DNA from: Linyphia triangularis | Taxonomy: Eukaryota; Arthropoda; Arachnida; Araneae; Linyphiidae | Direction of reading: 5' to 3' | DNA length: 64,000 nt | Assembly: GCA_963978545.1 (NCBI GenBank) | Contig: OZ021729.1 | Span: forward strand, 14,783,501-14,847,500 | Part shown: in pieces, positions 1 through 9,767 of the stretch | Position numbering within the stretch: position 1 is the stretch's first letter | How the letters are laid out: the number at the start of each line of letters is the position of its first letter | Translations under genes and position numbers: made by a program | The notes under the pieces: generated by a model | Told to the model about the DNA's origin: nothing | What the model saw: the letters and a program-made list of their open reading frames with translations, nothing else | Databases searched by the model: none

Positions 1-219
1 GACAGTAGAGATGGATACCGTGCAGATAGGGAGCGTGGACACGGTACTGACTTCCAAACAAGGACCTTAGAAAGGAATGATAATCTGATCCCATCGGGGA
101 ATCTTTATACTTGCGAAACTACCATAAAGCCGAGTCTTGTAAAATGTCCAGATGTAAGAATTGGGAGATTTGTAATGACTAGAGCTGAAAATTATCTGAA
201 GGTACCACAATTTCTTTGA
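1..219 (+). CDS. C-terminal end of a protein (partial)
   Basis: Frame 1 is open from the first base of the window to a TGA at 217-219, giving the last 72 residues of a protein that starts outside the window. It is rich in charged and polar residues (an RDGYRADRERG stretch near the edge) and has no membrane segment or recognisable motif. It could be a chance open frame, but it is longer than expected by chance at this base composition and its end abuts a leftward promoter-like repeat, as many genes here do. No function is assigned. Confidence 0.45.
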   Translation, partial: DSRDGYRADRERGHGTDFQTRTLERNDNLIPSGNLYTCETTIKPSLVKCPDVRIGRFVMTRAENYLKVPQFL

Positions 220-308
220 CGTCAGAGGAGTAAGTTGGGAGACGTCCGTCCAGGTCGGGATCCAGGCACTGACTGAGCAGACCTCAGGAATCAGGTTGTA
301 TATATATA

Positions 309-406
<98 letters not shown>

Positions 407-508
407 ATTATAATGTATTAAATTTATAGCGCGCTTTCTACTGTTTGCATACTGTCCCTCGATTTTTTTTAAATACAGCATGGTATACGTATTAAATAAA
501 GGATCAAG
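220..508. repeat. Promoter/A-T palindrome unit (leftward) and leader
   Basis: From right to left this holds a T run (346-402), an A run (311-345) and a leftward core promoter (242-308: TATA at about 298-308, Inr TCAGT with +1 near 274, GGACG at +28). Reading left, the promoter would run antisense to the partial gene at 1-219. The stretch 403-508 is AT-rich leader ending in an AATAAAG at 495-501, just before the next ATG. Confidence 0.7.
495..501 (+). promoter_or_regulatory. AATAAAG motif before the ATG at 509
   Basis: A perfect AATAAAG lies 7 bases before the start codon. The same heptamer at similar distance precedes at least a dozen other genes here on both strands, so it is read as a late-promoter-like signal. 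It also contains AATAAA, so a polyadenylation role for upstream transcripts is the alternative. Confidence 0.55.
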
Positions 509-2110
509 ATGAATCACTCCAAGTACGGTCTACACCTCAGCCAGTTTCATGGTTGTCATACCTTTCGACGCAAAGACGACATGTACGTTCTCGATTTACA
601 AGATATGAAATGGGAAACTTGGTTAGCTACCCGCATTGCTCAATCCGATCAAATTGCAGTTCAATCCCAACACAAACTCCTCGATGCTCTCAAAACGTTC
701 TATAAAACAGAAGCACCGTGTACCATCTTTTGTAAAGGAGATTCGTGGACCCTCCTCATGGGAAGAGAACGGGTCATTATCCCCATGCCCGATCCAAAGA
801 CGGCCACCATTCAACTCTACTTGACCCCACTCTTTGTCGACAATCCTCAAGTCGTGAGCAATCACCTACAAGGCATAGCTCTACCCGCTTACGATCACGT
901 CTTTCCTTACAAGAACTGCATTCTCTATCTCGACGAAAACGATTTACCTCAACCGGGAGGCTGTTACTTTGATCCTCTCCAACCTTCTGCCAAAACACTG
1001 TACCGCCTCTGTATTCTGACCAACGAACCGTCCGACAAAGTAAAAGAAATTGCAGCCGAATGGAAGGCGAGACGTGGAGTGACGACACTCCCGTTTCTCA
1101 CCAAAGATGTCATCAAAACCCCTCCAATGATTCATTTTCAACCCATACGAGAACTTTATTTTCCAGACCAGAGTGTTTTGTCGTCCAGTACCATTCAAAA
1201 ACGTTATAGTCTGAAGCGACCTCACTGTCTGCTCCAAGACATTCTGGGTTCCTACGTTCAACATTACCTTCGCAATCACGAGGGAGTCCACCTTCAAAAC
1301 TTGGGACTCGTCGTAGAATGGCCGTTTCGAATCACGTATGAAGGAGCCAAACCTACCGAATATATCGACAAGAGATATGTGGCACTGGCCGTCAACGGGG
1401 CAAACCCGACTCGACTGTTGCAAGTACGCCACCCGTACGACCGGTACATTGAGTACGACTCAGTGCCTGCCACGCTATGGACTCGCATCTCGTACGTACA
1501 AACCGTGTTGGACACACCCGTCGACGTTGAAAAAGTCAGTATCCAGTCGACGGTGATTGGTTTCGTATATAAAAACACGTTTTTCTGTTTCAATGAACCT
1601 CTGCTCGAAGGAGTTCCGTATCCGATTGCGACGAGAAACATGCACCACGTGCTGTCGTACGGGAAAGAAGACTTGTTGAGGGACGAGAATCTTGTCGTGA
1701 GCGAAACGTTTCAGTTGGATACTGATTATTTATTGCATCATGTACAAATAAAAGGTATTCCTTTCGACGCGTGGTGTGTGACCAAGGTACGGGATCGTCA
1801 AACGACGTATCCCAAGAAAAGACACCCGTCCCCGTTGTTGGAAGAGTGGACACGTCTGTTTGCTCTTTACAGGGAGGAGAAGGTGGGGGAAGTGATTGAT
1901 ACGGAATTGGTAAGATTGGCGTTGGTGTTGACGCGTCACCGGATTTGTTTCCATACCAGGATTACCGACAAGAAGAGTTTGAAAAACTCTTTGGAATTGA
2001 CGGATAATCGGATTGTATTGCATATGGGGGAAGAAGCAGCCAAGTTTTTAAATGAAGCGCGTGTGGAGGATACGGTGGCAGAAGAAAAGGAATCGTGTGT
2101 CATCATGTAA
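509..2110 (+). CDS. Unknown conserved-looking soluble protein, 533 aa
   Basis: A 533-residue protein that I do not recognise. It has no signal peptide or membrane segment, a mixed alpha/beta composition and an acidic, Lys/Glu-rich C-terminus (about 510-533). The ATG is the first in frame and sits 7 bases after an AATAAAG, the arrangement seen for apparent late genes here, so a structural or late-transcription role is possible but is inference. A leftward repeat promoter at 2210-2275 points antisense into its 3' end. Codon use and GC are higher than in the AT-rich accessory genes, as in the other compact-block genes. Only the coding call is firm. Confidence 0.85.
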   Translation: MNHSKYGLHLSQFHGCHTFRRKDDMYVLDLQDMKWETWLATRIAQSDQIAVQSQHKLLDALKTFYKTEAPCTIFCKGDSWTLLMGRERVIIPMPDPKTATIQLYLTPLFVDNPQVVSNHLQGIALPAYDHVFPYKNCILYLDENDLPQPGGCYFDPLQPSAKTLYRLCILTNEPSDKVKEIAAEWKARRGVTTLPFLTKDVIKTPPMIHFQPIRELYFPDQSVLSSSTIQKRYSLKRPHCLLQDILGSYVQHYLRNHEGVHLQNLGLVVEWPFRITYEGAKPTEYIDKRYVALAVNGANPTRLLQVRHPYDRYIEYDSVPATLWTRISYVQTVLDTPVDVEKVSIQSTVIGFVYKNTFFCFNEPLLEGVPYPIATRNMHHVLSYGKEDLLRDENLVVSETFQLDTDYLLHHVQIKGIPFDAWCVTKVRDRQTTYPKKRHPSPLLEEWTRLFALYREEKVGEVIDTELVRLALVLTRHRICFHTRITDKKSLKNSLELTDNRIVLHMGEEAAKFLNEARVEDTVAEEKESCVIM

Positions 2111-2299
2111 CATGGATGAATCAGACTGTCGGGGATTCTTTTCGGGGATGAGATTCGAGGATTCCTTCCTAGGGCGGCATCAGTGTTTCAAAGGGAGCAA
2201 GCAGGGAGACGTCCATCCTGGTCGGTGACTGGGCACTGACTGAGACACCTTGGGAATTGGGTTGTATATATATACCAGCTTAAAAAAAAAAAAAAAAAA

Positions 2300-2363
<64 letters not shown>

Positions 2364-2850
2364 CCATCATGTTTTTTTACCAAAGACTTTTATTAAATTC
2401 TACAAAGACCTCCAGCGTCAGAATTTTTTTCTTCCCTACTCCAAAATTATTTTTTTCTCGTCTGAGAATTTTTTTTCTTGTCTAGAAATTATATTTTCTA
2501 AGGGTGGGTCAAAGTCTTTAGCGTCAACCTTGGATGTTATAACTTGTCCGTCTCTTGCATCTCTACGGTGAGTTGTAAGATGTCCACGAAACAGATATTA
2601 CATCTCTTGCGTCGCTATGATGAGTTGTAAGATGTCCACGAAACAGCTTCACGAGGAAGTCTTGAACCTTGCTCAGGAACCCTTGTTGAACCCTCTTTAT
2701 TAATCTCAAATACAAGCGTTGGGGTCCTGTCCCAGACACTCATAATAGTCTTGGTATTATCCCGTCAGAGGAGTAAGCAGAGACGTCCTTCCAGTTCGAG
2801 GTCTGGGCACCGACTGAGCTAACGACAGGTTTTGGGTTGTATATATACTT

Positions 2851-2934
<84 letters not shown>

Positions 2935-3300
2935 ATGTTGTAACAAGGTTTTGCCTTGCCACTTTTTTTAATTTTAACAAGACCTCCAGCGCCAGAATTT
3001 TTTTCTTGGTACCTCTAGAATTTTTTTCTTCTCGTCTCAGAATTTTTTTCTTATCGTCTCGAAATTATATTTTTTTAGGGTAGGTCCAAACGTTCAGCGT
3101 CAACCTTGTGATGTCTATCCATACCTCTCTGTGTGGAAAAGTGTAAGATGGTCACGAAGCAGCTTCGACCCCTTTACTCGACCCCAGTTTCAAACCCTTG
3201 TTGACCTCTCTTTATTCTTCCTGTGTCTCTGTGATGGTTACGAAGCAGCTTCGAGAAGTCATCTCTGTTTCAAACCCTTGCTAGACCTTCTTTATTATAC
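2111..3300. repeat. Two head-to-tail leftward promoter/A-T repeat units
   Basis: No gene is seen. Reading right to left: conserved repeat tail (about 3270-2931), palindrome T 2891-2930 / A 2852-2890, core promoter 2784-2849 (+1 near 2815, GGACG at +28), a transcribed-looking stretch with AATAAAG near 2695, the conserved tail (2580-2400), a second palindrome T 2304-2359 / A 2282-2303 and a second promoter 2210-2275 (+1 near 2241, GGACG at +28). The middle unit closely matches those at 16.5-17.8 kb, in opposite orientation. Confidence 0.75.
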
Positions 3301-3834
3301 TCACGGTTTGCACATATCGCGATGATATCTACGGTCGGGGTGGCTTATCAAAAGAGAGTGACTCTTGACTCCTTGCAACAAATAATCCACGGCCACCCAT
3401 CCAAGCTCTCGATTCATCAACATGATAAAAAAGTACAGCAATTCGACACGGGTCAGTTCGTACATGGACGTTTCCGGACAAGCAAACTCACTCGCCAGTT
3501 TATTAATAGCCTCCACCACTTGTTCACTCAACAACCTTTCGATGACAATATCCCCATTAAACTGAACATTTAACGGAATTAATAAATTTTGGTTGTTGAG
3601 AAAATACAAGTAACCATATTTTTCCTTGTTCGTCAAGAGTCGCATAATGTACGTACGCGCCACCTGTAACACCTTCGCGTTCTGGACCAAATCCAAGGTG
3701 ACGCTATATCTAAAGGGTTTAAATGCATTATTTTTTCTTAAAGGAGCTAACGTCTCTTCCAAATTCTCATCCCGAATCAAAGTGTCCAACAGCTCGTCGT
3801 ATGGTAGATAATACGTGGCCAACTTTTCAATCAT
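3301..3834 (-). CDS. Unknown protein, 177 aa
   Basis: Unrecognised 177-residue protein. Its ATG overlaps the TGA of the upstream gene (3831-4427) as ATGA, and the AATAAAG motif (complement of 3839-3845) lies inside the last codons of that gene, so the two form a compact tail-to-head pair. The C-terminal half has a hydrophobic helix-like stretch (LLYFFIMLMNRELGWVAV, about 130-147) that could be a membrane segment or a buried helix. No catalytic motif is visible. Confidence 0.75.
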   Translation of the reverse strand: MIEKLATYYLPYDELLDTLIRDENLEETLAPLRKNNAFKPFRYSVTLDLVQNAKVLQVARTYIMRLLTNKEKYGYLYFLNNQNLLIPLNVQFNGDIVIERLLSEQVVEAINKLASEFACPETSMYELTRVELLYFFIMLMNRELGWVAVDYLLQGVKSHSLLISHPDRRYHRDMCKP

Positions 3835-4427
3835 CTCACTTTATTCCACACAAAGGAGACGACGCACAGTACCACGAATCCTGCAAAAATATAAAACACC
3901 CAGGAAAGCCACGGAAGGAGAGTCAACAGACCCGACCATACACTCGAACTGACATTTTGCGCGAAATATGTCAAGGCTTCACCGACCGTGGGGCGTTGAC
4001 ACACCATTTCGTGATTGTCGGGACATCCGCCATGGTATTGACATTCGCACAACTTGCAGCAGTCTCCGCCCACGTCCTGGTAATTGAAACACGGGTTCCC
4101 TTTGAGGGTCGTCGTGCAAAACGGTAGACTGTCGACCGCTTCCGGTTGACAACAACTCGATTCCTTGATTTTGCAGACGGATGTATCCGATTTCATAAAA
4201 CATCCCGAGTTGGTGGTAATGTAATCGTCGACCAGAATGGCGCCCGTCGTCACCACGCTCACGGCCGCGGCGACTGCAAATCCTTTTTTGCTAAAAATGG
4301 TTTTAAAGGATTTTTTCAATAATTTATTCTGGCGGATGCTGGACTGGAGCACTTTGAGGCCTCGGGAAGGGAAGTTGAATTGCTTGTACTTGCTCATGGT
4401 AGTGGGTCTCTTTTTCACAAATTTCAT
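3831..4427 (-). CDS. Cys-rich two-membrane-segment protein, PIF-5/ODV-E56-like candidate
   Basis: A 198-residue protein counted from the ATG at 4427; the open frame extends upstream without ATG, and a second ATG at 4397 is possible. A basic N-terminus leads to a hydrophobic segment (about 53-70, GFAVAAAVSVVTTGAILV), then a Cys-rich region with CC and CxC patterns (about 78-150), then a strong C-terminal membrane segment (about 165-193). That order (internal hydrophobic segment, Cys-rich ectodomain, C-terminal anchor) resembles the C-terminal part of the baculovirus entry protein PIF-5 (ODV-E56), but the protein is much shorter and identity was not testable here. Another Cys-rich envelope protein is equally possible. 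Confidence 0.45.
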   Translation of the reverse strand: MKFVKKRPTTMSKYKQFNFPSRGLKVLQSSIRQNKLLKKSFKTIFSKKGFAVAAAVSVVTTGAILVDDYITTNSGCFMKSDTSVCKIKESSCCQPEAVDSLPFCTTTLKGNPCFNYQDVGGDCCKLCECQYHGGCPDNHEMVCQRPTVGEALTYFAQNVSSSVWSGLLTLLPWLSWVFYIFAGFVVLCVVSFVWNKVR

Positions 4428-4464
4428 AGTTCTTGATTTGGGTGAGTAAAACAAGAGAGCGAGT

Positions 4465-5379
4465 ATGGAAACTACCAAATGTGTTTTAAATCCCAAAGCA
4501 GCCGAGTGTCGGCACACCAATCGGTCCAACATCAAAATGCTTGGGTGTGGTAAACACTTTTTGGAACTATTTGGTGTGGATAAGATACACTATGAATTCG
4601 AAACGGAAACGAGTTACGAAGTGATTGGCGGTTTTTTGAAACCGGCTAGGGGGGTTGTGTTTAAACGAAATACAGTCATTTTTCCAGAGAGATATTTCTT
4701 TGACGTAACGTATCGACCAGAGGATCTCGCCGAGTTCCCCGGCCCGGATTATCTTCAGTATCATATGAACCCCCGCATTCACCATTTTGTGTCAGAAATG
4801 GGAAGAACTCGAAGCCATGAGGCTCGTTTAATGTATGAGGTGGCGCGCAACTTGTGCGTAGCTCCCAAGGATGCCACTATGGGACCATATGCAGGACAAG
4901 ACAAGTTGATGGAGAATGCCATACAGTACATAATCAACAAGTTGTCCCTTTCCGAAGCTCTAATCGAAAAGCAAAGTATTTATGAGTATTTTCAACACAA
5001 GAATTATCTAGTGATTGATGGCGAATTTGTACCGTTAGCTCAAACCACGTTATCGACGTGTTTCAAGTACTTGTTGAGCAACTGCCTGTTTCAGGGTCAC
5101 GAAGTACATTTGTTGGGAGGTGGAGGTTCTGTGACAGATTACCTCATGTTTAATGCAACCTATGTGCCGGGAGTGGGTTTGGTAGCTACGGAAGAAATTG
5201 CCCACCCGACTGCTATTATTATTAGTGGTAATTCTGAAAGTTCACCGGTATATTATAATACAGTGTGCTCATCCCAAAAGAAAACATTTGATCAGCGAAC
5301 TATACGTCCAAAAGACCTTCCTGAACAATTTAGTCACCAGAGGGTGTTTCGAGGAGGATCAAAGGAATGTTTGGCTTGA
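4465..5379 (+). CDS. Unknown protein, 304 aa
   Basis: Unrecognised 304-residue protein, divergent from the PIF-5-like candidate with 37 bases between the two ATGs. It has a Gly-rich turn (LLGGGGSVTDYL, about 213-224) and several Cys but no signal peptide or clear membrane span. Upstream is a GTAAAACAAG stretch resembling that before the Ac81-like gene at 24976. Its 3' end faces a leftward repeat promoter (5496-5560). No function can be given. Confidence 0.75.
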   Translation: METTKCVLNPKAAECRHTNRSNIKMLGCGKHFLELFGVDKIHYEFETETSYEVIGGFLKPARGVVFKRNTVIFPERYFFDVTYRPEDLAEFPGPDYLQYHMNPRIHHFVSEMGRTRSHEARLMYEVARNLCVAPKDATMGPYAGQDKLMENAIQYIINKLSLSEALIEKQSIYEYFQHKNYLVIDGEFVPLAQTTLSTCFKYLLSNCLFQGHEVHLLGGGGSVTDYLMFNATYVPGVGLVATEEIAHPTAIIISGNSESSPVYYNTVCSSQKKTFDQRTIRPKDLPEQFSHQRVFRGGSKECLA

Positions 5380-5495
5380 GAATGATGGAAAAAACGTGTG
5401 TCTGGGGCAGAGAATGATTGAGAGGGGTCGAACGAAGGTATTATCAAAAGTCCAAGATTGACGATATCTTAAAGTCTGAGGACCGAGCAGGAAGA

Positions 5496-5560
5496 CGTCC
5501 GTCACGAGCAGAGACTGGCCACCGATTGAGCCAACCTCGAGAAATGGGTTGTATATATAC
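5496..5560 (-). promoter_or_regulatory. Leftward TATA-Inr-DPE element, antisense to gene end
   Basis: TATATATAC at 5551-5559 (minus strand), variant initiator TCAAT with +1 near 5527 and GGACG at +28 (5496-5500). It points into the 3' end of the 304-residue gene, and no minus-strand gene lies immediately downstream. Confidence 0.55.
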
Positions 5561-5561
5561 A

Positions 5562-5783
<222 letters not shown>

Positions 5784-5787
5784 TCTT

Positions 5788-6777
5788 CTAAGGGAAAGGC
5801 TGTGTGTCTTCGAGATCATCGCAATCAACGTTGCACATGTCGGGTTTAAAACACTGGGCTGCGGACAAGAAATCCTCTTCCGTATCTGATTCATCCTCGT
5901 GGGGTCGTTTTCGGCTGCTACTTGTCAAAGGTTTCTCTTCTACAACGCCAAACATGTCGTTGATAGTGTTATCATTTATTTCACTGTTGTCGGTGGTTCG
6001 TTCGTAGGCTGGTGTCAAGTCCCCTATAAACACGGTTCCCTTTCGACTGAGCATTTCTTCTTTAAACGCCAACAAATTTATCAATTTACCTGCAACTCTA
6101 ACAGTACCTCCCATTTCTTCACTCTTGTTTTTGTAAAAGTAACGCCCGTTCAATTCCAATTCTACAATCCCAACAAACGGGCCTTTAAACATGTCTTTGG
6201 TTTGCGTTCCAAAGCGATTAAAAACATTTTTTCCATCAAATACTTTGATGTTACGAATACAAGTTTGGTTTTTATCGGGAACAGTGTGTCCCAATGACCT
6301 AAACGTTTGAAGGTTGTCAGAGCACTCGTTACAGCTCAAATAACTGCAAAAGTCTAGAAACACTTTGAAAGTGTCGTCGAAACGATACTCGGGACTCAAA
6401 TCCTTGGTCATGGTATCCACAATCATTTTTAAAGCTTCCGAGTCTTGTAAAAGGAGCTGAAAACCCTTCTCCTCTTTTACGATATCGTTTGAGTAAGGGA
6501 GTGGAATAAGACATTTGGTAGCTACTCTGACTTTGAAAAACTTGTCAGGATTCTGAATCCTTTGAAAATTATAGACTTCGGTTTTGGCCAAGGTAGCAGC
6601 ACGAAACTTTTGCTTGGAATCGGTAACGTAGTCTTTGTAGAGTGCGTTGTTGACGAGTCGTTCATTCCAGTCGAGAGCCACCAAATCGAGGACAGTAGGA
6701 TCCTGGCTATCCGACAGTTCCTTGACTATCGCGGGAACCTTGAAAATTTTGTCGACGAGTTTCGTGTAAGCAGTCAT
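5788..6777 (-). CDS. Paralogue family member 1, 329 aa
   Basis: One of four clear paralogues (others at 15048-15710, 22667-23659, 33162-34043). Shared features are an N-terminus of the form M-x-x-Y/S-x-x-L-I/V-x-K/N-I, a VALDW/NLIxPDW block near residue 40, a central Cys motif (LSCNEC then C, about 215-240), a VFDGKxVxxRFG block and a RYFY block. The open frame continues upstream to an ATG at 6960, but that ATG lies between the TATA box and the initiator of its own promoter. The start at 6777 is chosen because it is downstream of the predicted transcription start (about 6949) and matches the paralogues. The C-terminus is acidic (DESDTEEDFL). Function is unknown; the Cys block may bind zinc (inference). 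Confidence 0.85.
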   Translation of the reverse strand: MTAYTKLVDKIFKVPAIVKELSDSQDPTVLDLVALDWNERLVNNALYKDYVTDSKQKFRAATLAKTEVYNFQRIQNPDKFFKVRVATKCLIPLPYSNDIVKEEKGFQLLLQDSEALKMIVDTMTKDLSPEYRFDDTFKVFLDFCSYLSCNECSDNLQTFRSLGHTVPDKNQTCIRNIKVFDGKNVFNRFGTQTKDMFKGPFVGIVELELNGRYFYKNKSEEMGGTVRVAGKLINLLAFKEEMLSRKGTVFIGDLTPAYERTTDNSEINDNTINDMFGVVEEKPLTSSSRKRPHEDESDTEEDFLSAAQCFKPDMCNVDCDDLEDTQPFP

Positions 6778-6917
6778 CTTACTTATCCTTGCCGTGGAAG
6801 AAAGGAAGGAGCTTTGGTGTAGGTCAATGAACAAATCGTGGTATTGCAAGGGAGAGTAGATGAATTTTTGCCGTACAGGGGAAATCTGCAGCTCCGTCAG
6901 ACGAGCAAGAGAAGAGA

Positions 6918-6982
6918 GGTCCGTTGCCGTTGAAGTTTGGTCGTTGACTGAATTTTCCACGGCCTAGGGGTTGTATATATAC
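6918..6982 (-). promoter_or_regulatory. Core promoter of paralogue 1
   Basis: TATATATAC ends near 6981 on the minus strand, the initiator TCAGT gives +1 at about 6949, and GGACC is at +28 (6922-6918). It predicts a 172-base leader and rules out the longer ATG at 6960. Confidence 0.75.
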
Positions 6983-6992
6983 CCCCTGAGAA

Positions 6993-6993
<1 letters not shown>

Positions 6994-7060
<67 letters not shown>

Positions 7061-7203
7061 AAGGAATTACACCAAGAAGTTGAAGGGTCCCAGGGTTTAA
7101 CTGAAGGTTCCCAGGGAAGATCCACAGGGATATACAAGTCTGGTATTCGTTACAAGTCCGACCAAGAATACCGGCATGGGTCCATCGAAGGTTCAGATAT
7201 CAA
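6994..7203. repeat. 64-base A run and spacer
   Basis: An A run of 64 bases (6994-7057) without a matching T run, immediately behind the paralogue 1 promoter, then about 145 bases of ordinary sequence with imperfect repeats of a GAAGGTTC-type word. No gene is seen; the open frame through the A run encodes only poly-lysine. Confidence 0.7.
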
Positions 7204-8586
7204 TTAAGTTTTGAAAAATTTTAAGTTTTGAAAAAATTTTAAGTTTTGAAAAAATTTTAAGTTTTGAAAAAATGTTAAGTTTTGAAAAATTTTAAGTTTT
7301 GAAAAAATTTTAAATTTTGAAAATTTTTAAGTTTTGAAAAAATTTTAAGTTTTGAAAAATTTTAAGTTTTGAAAAAATTTTAAGTTTTGAAAAAATTTTA
7401 AGTTTTGAAAATTTTTAAGTTTTGAAAAAATTTTAAGTTTTGAAAAATTTTAAGTTTTGAAAAAATTTTAAGTTTTGAAAAATTTTAAGTTTTGAAAAAA
7501 TTTTAAGTTTTGAAAATTTTTAAGTTTTGAAAAAATTTTAAGTTTTGAAAATTTTTAAGTTTTGAAAAAATTTTAAGTTTTGAAAAATTTTAAGTTTTGA
7601 AAAAATTTTAAGTTTTGAAAAATTTTAAGTTTTGAAAAAATTTTAAGTTTTGAAAATTTTTAAGTTTTGAAAAAATTTTAAGTTTTGAAAAATTTTAAGT
7701 TTTGAAAAAATTTTAAGTTTTGAAAAATTTTAAGTTTTGAAAAAATTTTAAGTTTTGAAAATTTTTAAGTTTTGAAAAAATTTTAAGTTTTGAAAAATTT
7801 TAAGTTTTGAAAAAATTTTAAGTTTTGAAAATTTTTAAGTTTTGAAAAAATTTTAAGTTTTGAAAAAATTTTAAGTTTTGAAAATTTTTAAGTTTTGAAA
7901 AATTTTAAGTTTTGAAAAAATTTTAAGTTTTGAAAAAATTTTAAGTTTTGAAAATTTTTAAGTTTTGAAAAATTTTAAGTTTTGAAAAATTTTAAGTTTT
8001 GAAAAAATTTTAAGTTTTGAAAAAATTTTAAGTTTTGAAAATTTTTAAGTTTTGAAAAATTTTAAGTTTTGAAAAATTTTAAGTTTTGAAAAAATTTTAA
8101 GTTTTGAAAAAATTTTAAGTTTTGAAAAAAGTTTAAGTTTTGAAAAAATTTTAAGTTTTGAAAAAATTCTAAGTTTTGAAAAAATTTTAAGTTTTGAAAA
8201 AATTCTAAGTTTTGAAAAATTTTAAGTTTTGAAAAAATTCTAAGTTTTCAAAAATTTTAAGTTTTGAAAAAATTCTAAGTTTTGAAAAATTTTAAGTTTT
8301 GAAAAAATTCTAAGTTTTCAAAAATTTTAAGTTTTGAAAAAATTCTAAGTTTTGAAAAATTTTAAGTTTTGAAAAAATTCTAAGTTTTAAAAAATTTTAA
8401 GTTTTGAAAAAATTCTAAGTTTTAAAAAATTTTAAGTTTTGAAAAATTTTAAGTTTTGAAAAAATTCTAAGTTTTAAAAATTTTAAGTTTTGAAAAATTT
8501 TAAGTTTTAAAAAAATTTTAAGTTTTAAAAAAATTTTAAGTTTTAAAAAAATTTTAAGTTTTGAAAAATTTTAAGTTTTAAAAAAA
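7204..8586. repeat. AT-rich satellite, 16-18 bp unit, roughly 80 copies
   Basis: Continuous tandem copies of AAGTTTTGAAAAAATTTT, varying between 16 and 18 bases through changes in A/T run length. The left two thirds are nearly uniform. The right third accumulates variants (AATTCTAAG, TTTTCAAAA, TTTTAAAAAA) and the order degenerates towards 8586, as expected if expansion or homogenisation is more recent on the left. The reverse-complement unit forms a second array at 14.43-14.79 kb. No ORF is supported. Confidence 0.95.
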
Positions 8587-8659
8587 TATTCGTCCGGCAT
8601 GGGGGGTCCGACAAAGGGTCCGAGCATGAGGGTCCGACCATGGGTCCAAGCATCAGTAG

Positions 8660-8932
8660 GAGTAAGCTGAGAGAGGTCCGTCCAGGTCGGGGTCCGGGCA
8701 CCGACTGAACCATCAGCAGCAACCGGTTGTATTTATACTCAATATCCACCCACGCACCAACCAAACTGCGCATGTGCGTTGATAGGTATATATAGAACCC
8801 AAATCCTGAGATTGGCTCAGTCAGTGCCCATACCCTGACTTGGACGGACGTCTTTCAACTTGCTCCTTCGATGCAACTTTTAAATATTGATGCCGGAACC
8901 TTCGACGGACAGGTTGCCGACCCAAACACTTA
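8660..8932. repeat. Divergent promoter cassette, copy 1
   Basis: A leftward promoter (8675-8738; TATTTATAC-type TATA, initiator with +1 near 8706, GGACC at +28) and a rightward promoter (8787-8850; TATATATA, TCAGT with +1 at 8819, GGACG at +28) stand back to back about 50 bases apart. The rightward one is followed by a short frame starting ATGCAACTT that stops after about 20 codons. A near-identical copy lies at 9236-9497. Confidence 0.7.
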
Positions 8933-9235
8933 GAAAAATTTTCGATGCCGGTGAAAAGTTAAAGTCCAGACCCAAACACTTAGAAAAATTTTTCGATGCC
9001 GGTGAAAAGTTAAAGTCCAGACCCAAACACTTAGAAAAATTTTCGATGCCGGTGAAAAGTTAAAGTCCAGACCCAAACACTTAGAAAAATTTTCGATGCC
9101 GGTGAAAAGTTAAAGTCCAGACACAAACACTTAGAAAATTTTTTCGATGCCGGTGAAAAGTTAAAGTCCAGACCCAAACACTTAGAAATTTTTTTCGATG
9201 CCGGTGAAAAGTTAAAGTCCAGACCCAAACACTTT
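8928..9235. repeat. 50-51 bp tandem repeat, six copies
   Basis: Six copies of a unit containing GATGCCGGTGAAAAGTTAAA followed by GTCCAGACCCAAACACTTAG, separated by variable A and T runs. The sequence joins the end of divergent promoter copy 1 to copy 2. On the minus strand several units read in one frame as a 17-residue repeat, but frame and length vary, so no gene is called. Confidence 0.85.
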
Positions 9236-9500
9236 GAGAGAGGTCCGTCCAGGTCGGGGTCTGGGCCTCGACTGAGCCCTCAGCAGGAACCGGTTGTATT
9301 TATACTCAATATCCACCCACGCACCAACCAAACTGCGCATGTGCGTTGATAGGTATATATAGAACCCAAATCCTGAGATTGGCTCAGTCAGTGCCCATAC
9401 CCTGACTTGGACGGACGTCTTTCAACTTGCTCCTTCGATGCAACTTTTAAATATTGATGCCGGAACCTTCGACGGACAGGTTGCCGACCCAAACACTTAG
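9236..9500. repeat. Divergent promoter cassette, copy 2
   Basis: Direct repeat of 8670-8932, including both promoters (rightward TATA at 9354, +1 at 9386, GGACG at 9413-9417) and the short ATGCAACTT frame. Only scattered substitutions separate the copies. It is followed (9500-9658) by two decayed 50-bp repeat units and unique sequence. Confidence 0.75.
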
Positions 9501-9656
9501 AAATATTTTCGATACCGGTGAAAAGTTACTCAAACACTTAGAAATTTTTTTTGATGTCGGTGAAAAGTTAAAAGTTCGGAGCTGAGGACATGCGACCGAC
9601 CGGCTTGACATCTTAAATGGGAATGAGTCATCCCACAGGATTTGGATTGTATATAT

Positions 9657-9658
<2 letters not shown>

Positions 9659-9702
<44 letters not shown>

Positions 9703-9767
9703 TATATATAGAACCCGATCCATGGGCTTGGCCCCAGTCAACGACCAGCCTCCGACTTGTACGGACG
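9659..9767 (+). promoter_or_regulatory. T run and third copy of the rightward promoter
   Basis: A 41-base T run (9659-9699) precedes TATATATA (9703), the initiator CCAGTC with +1 near 9736, and GGACG at +28 (9763-9767). The following 80 bases match the transcribed part of the promoter copies at 8787 and 9354. Confidence 0.65.

Noticed and set aside
2180..2383. Open frames made of poly-lysine and poly-phenylalanine across A/T runs (also near 2832, 11736, 22314, 34231, 36708, 42336, 46419, 62550 and others)
   Set aside because: They are translations of the homopolymer palindromes plus promoter flanks; composition is an artefact and none has a promoter or conserved domain.
5788..6960. Longer start of paralogue 1 at 6960
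   Set aside because: That ATG lies between TATA and initiator of its own promoter, and the paralogues begin at the equivalent of 6777.
9031..9228. Minus-strand frame with a 17-residue repeat in the 50-bp array
   Set aside because: Only some units stay in frame, unit length varies between 50 and 51, and there is no start context or promoter; satellite DNA is the simpler reading.
8928..9235. CRISPR-like array
   Set aside because: The units are contiguous tandem repeats without unique spacers, and a eukaryotic-virus context makes CRISPR implausible.
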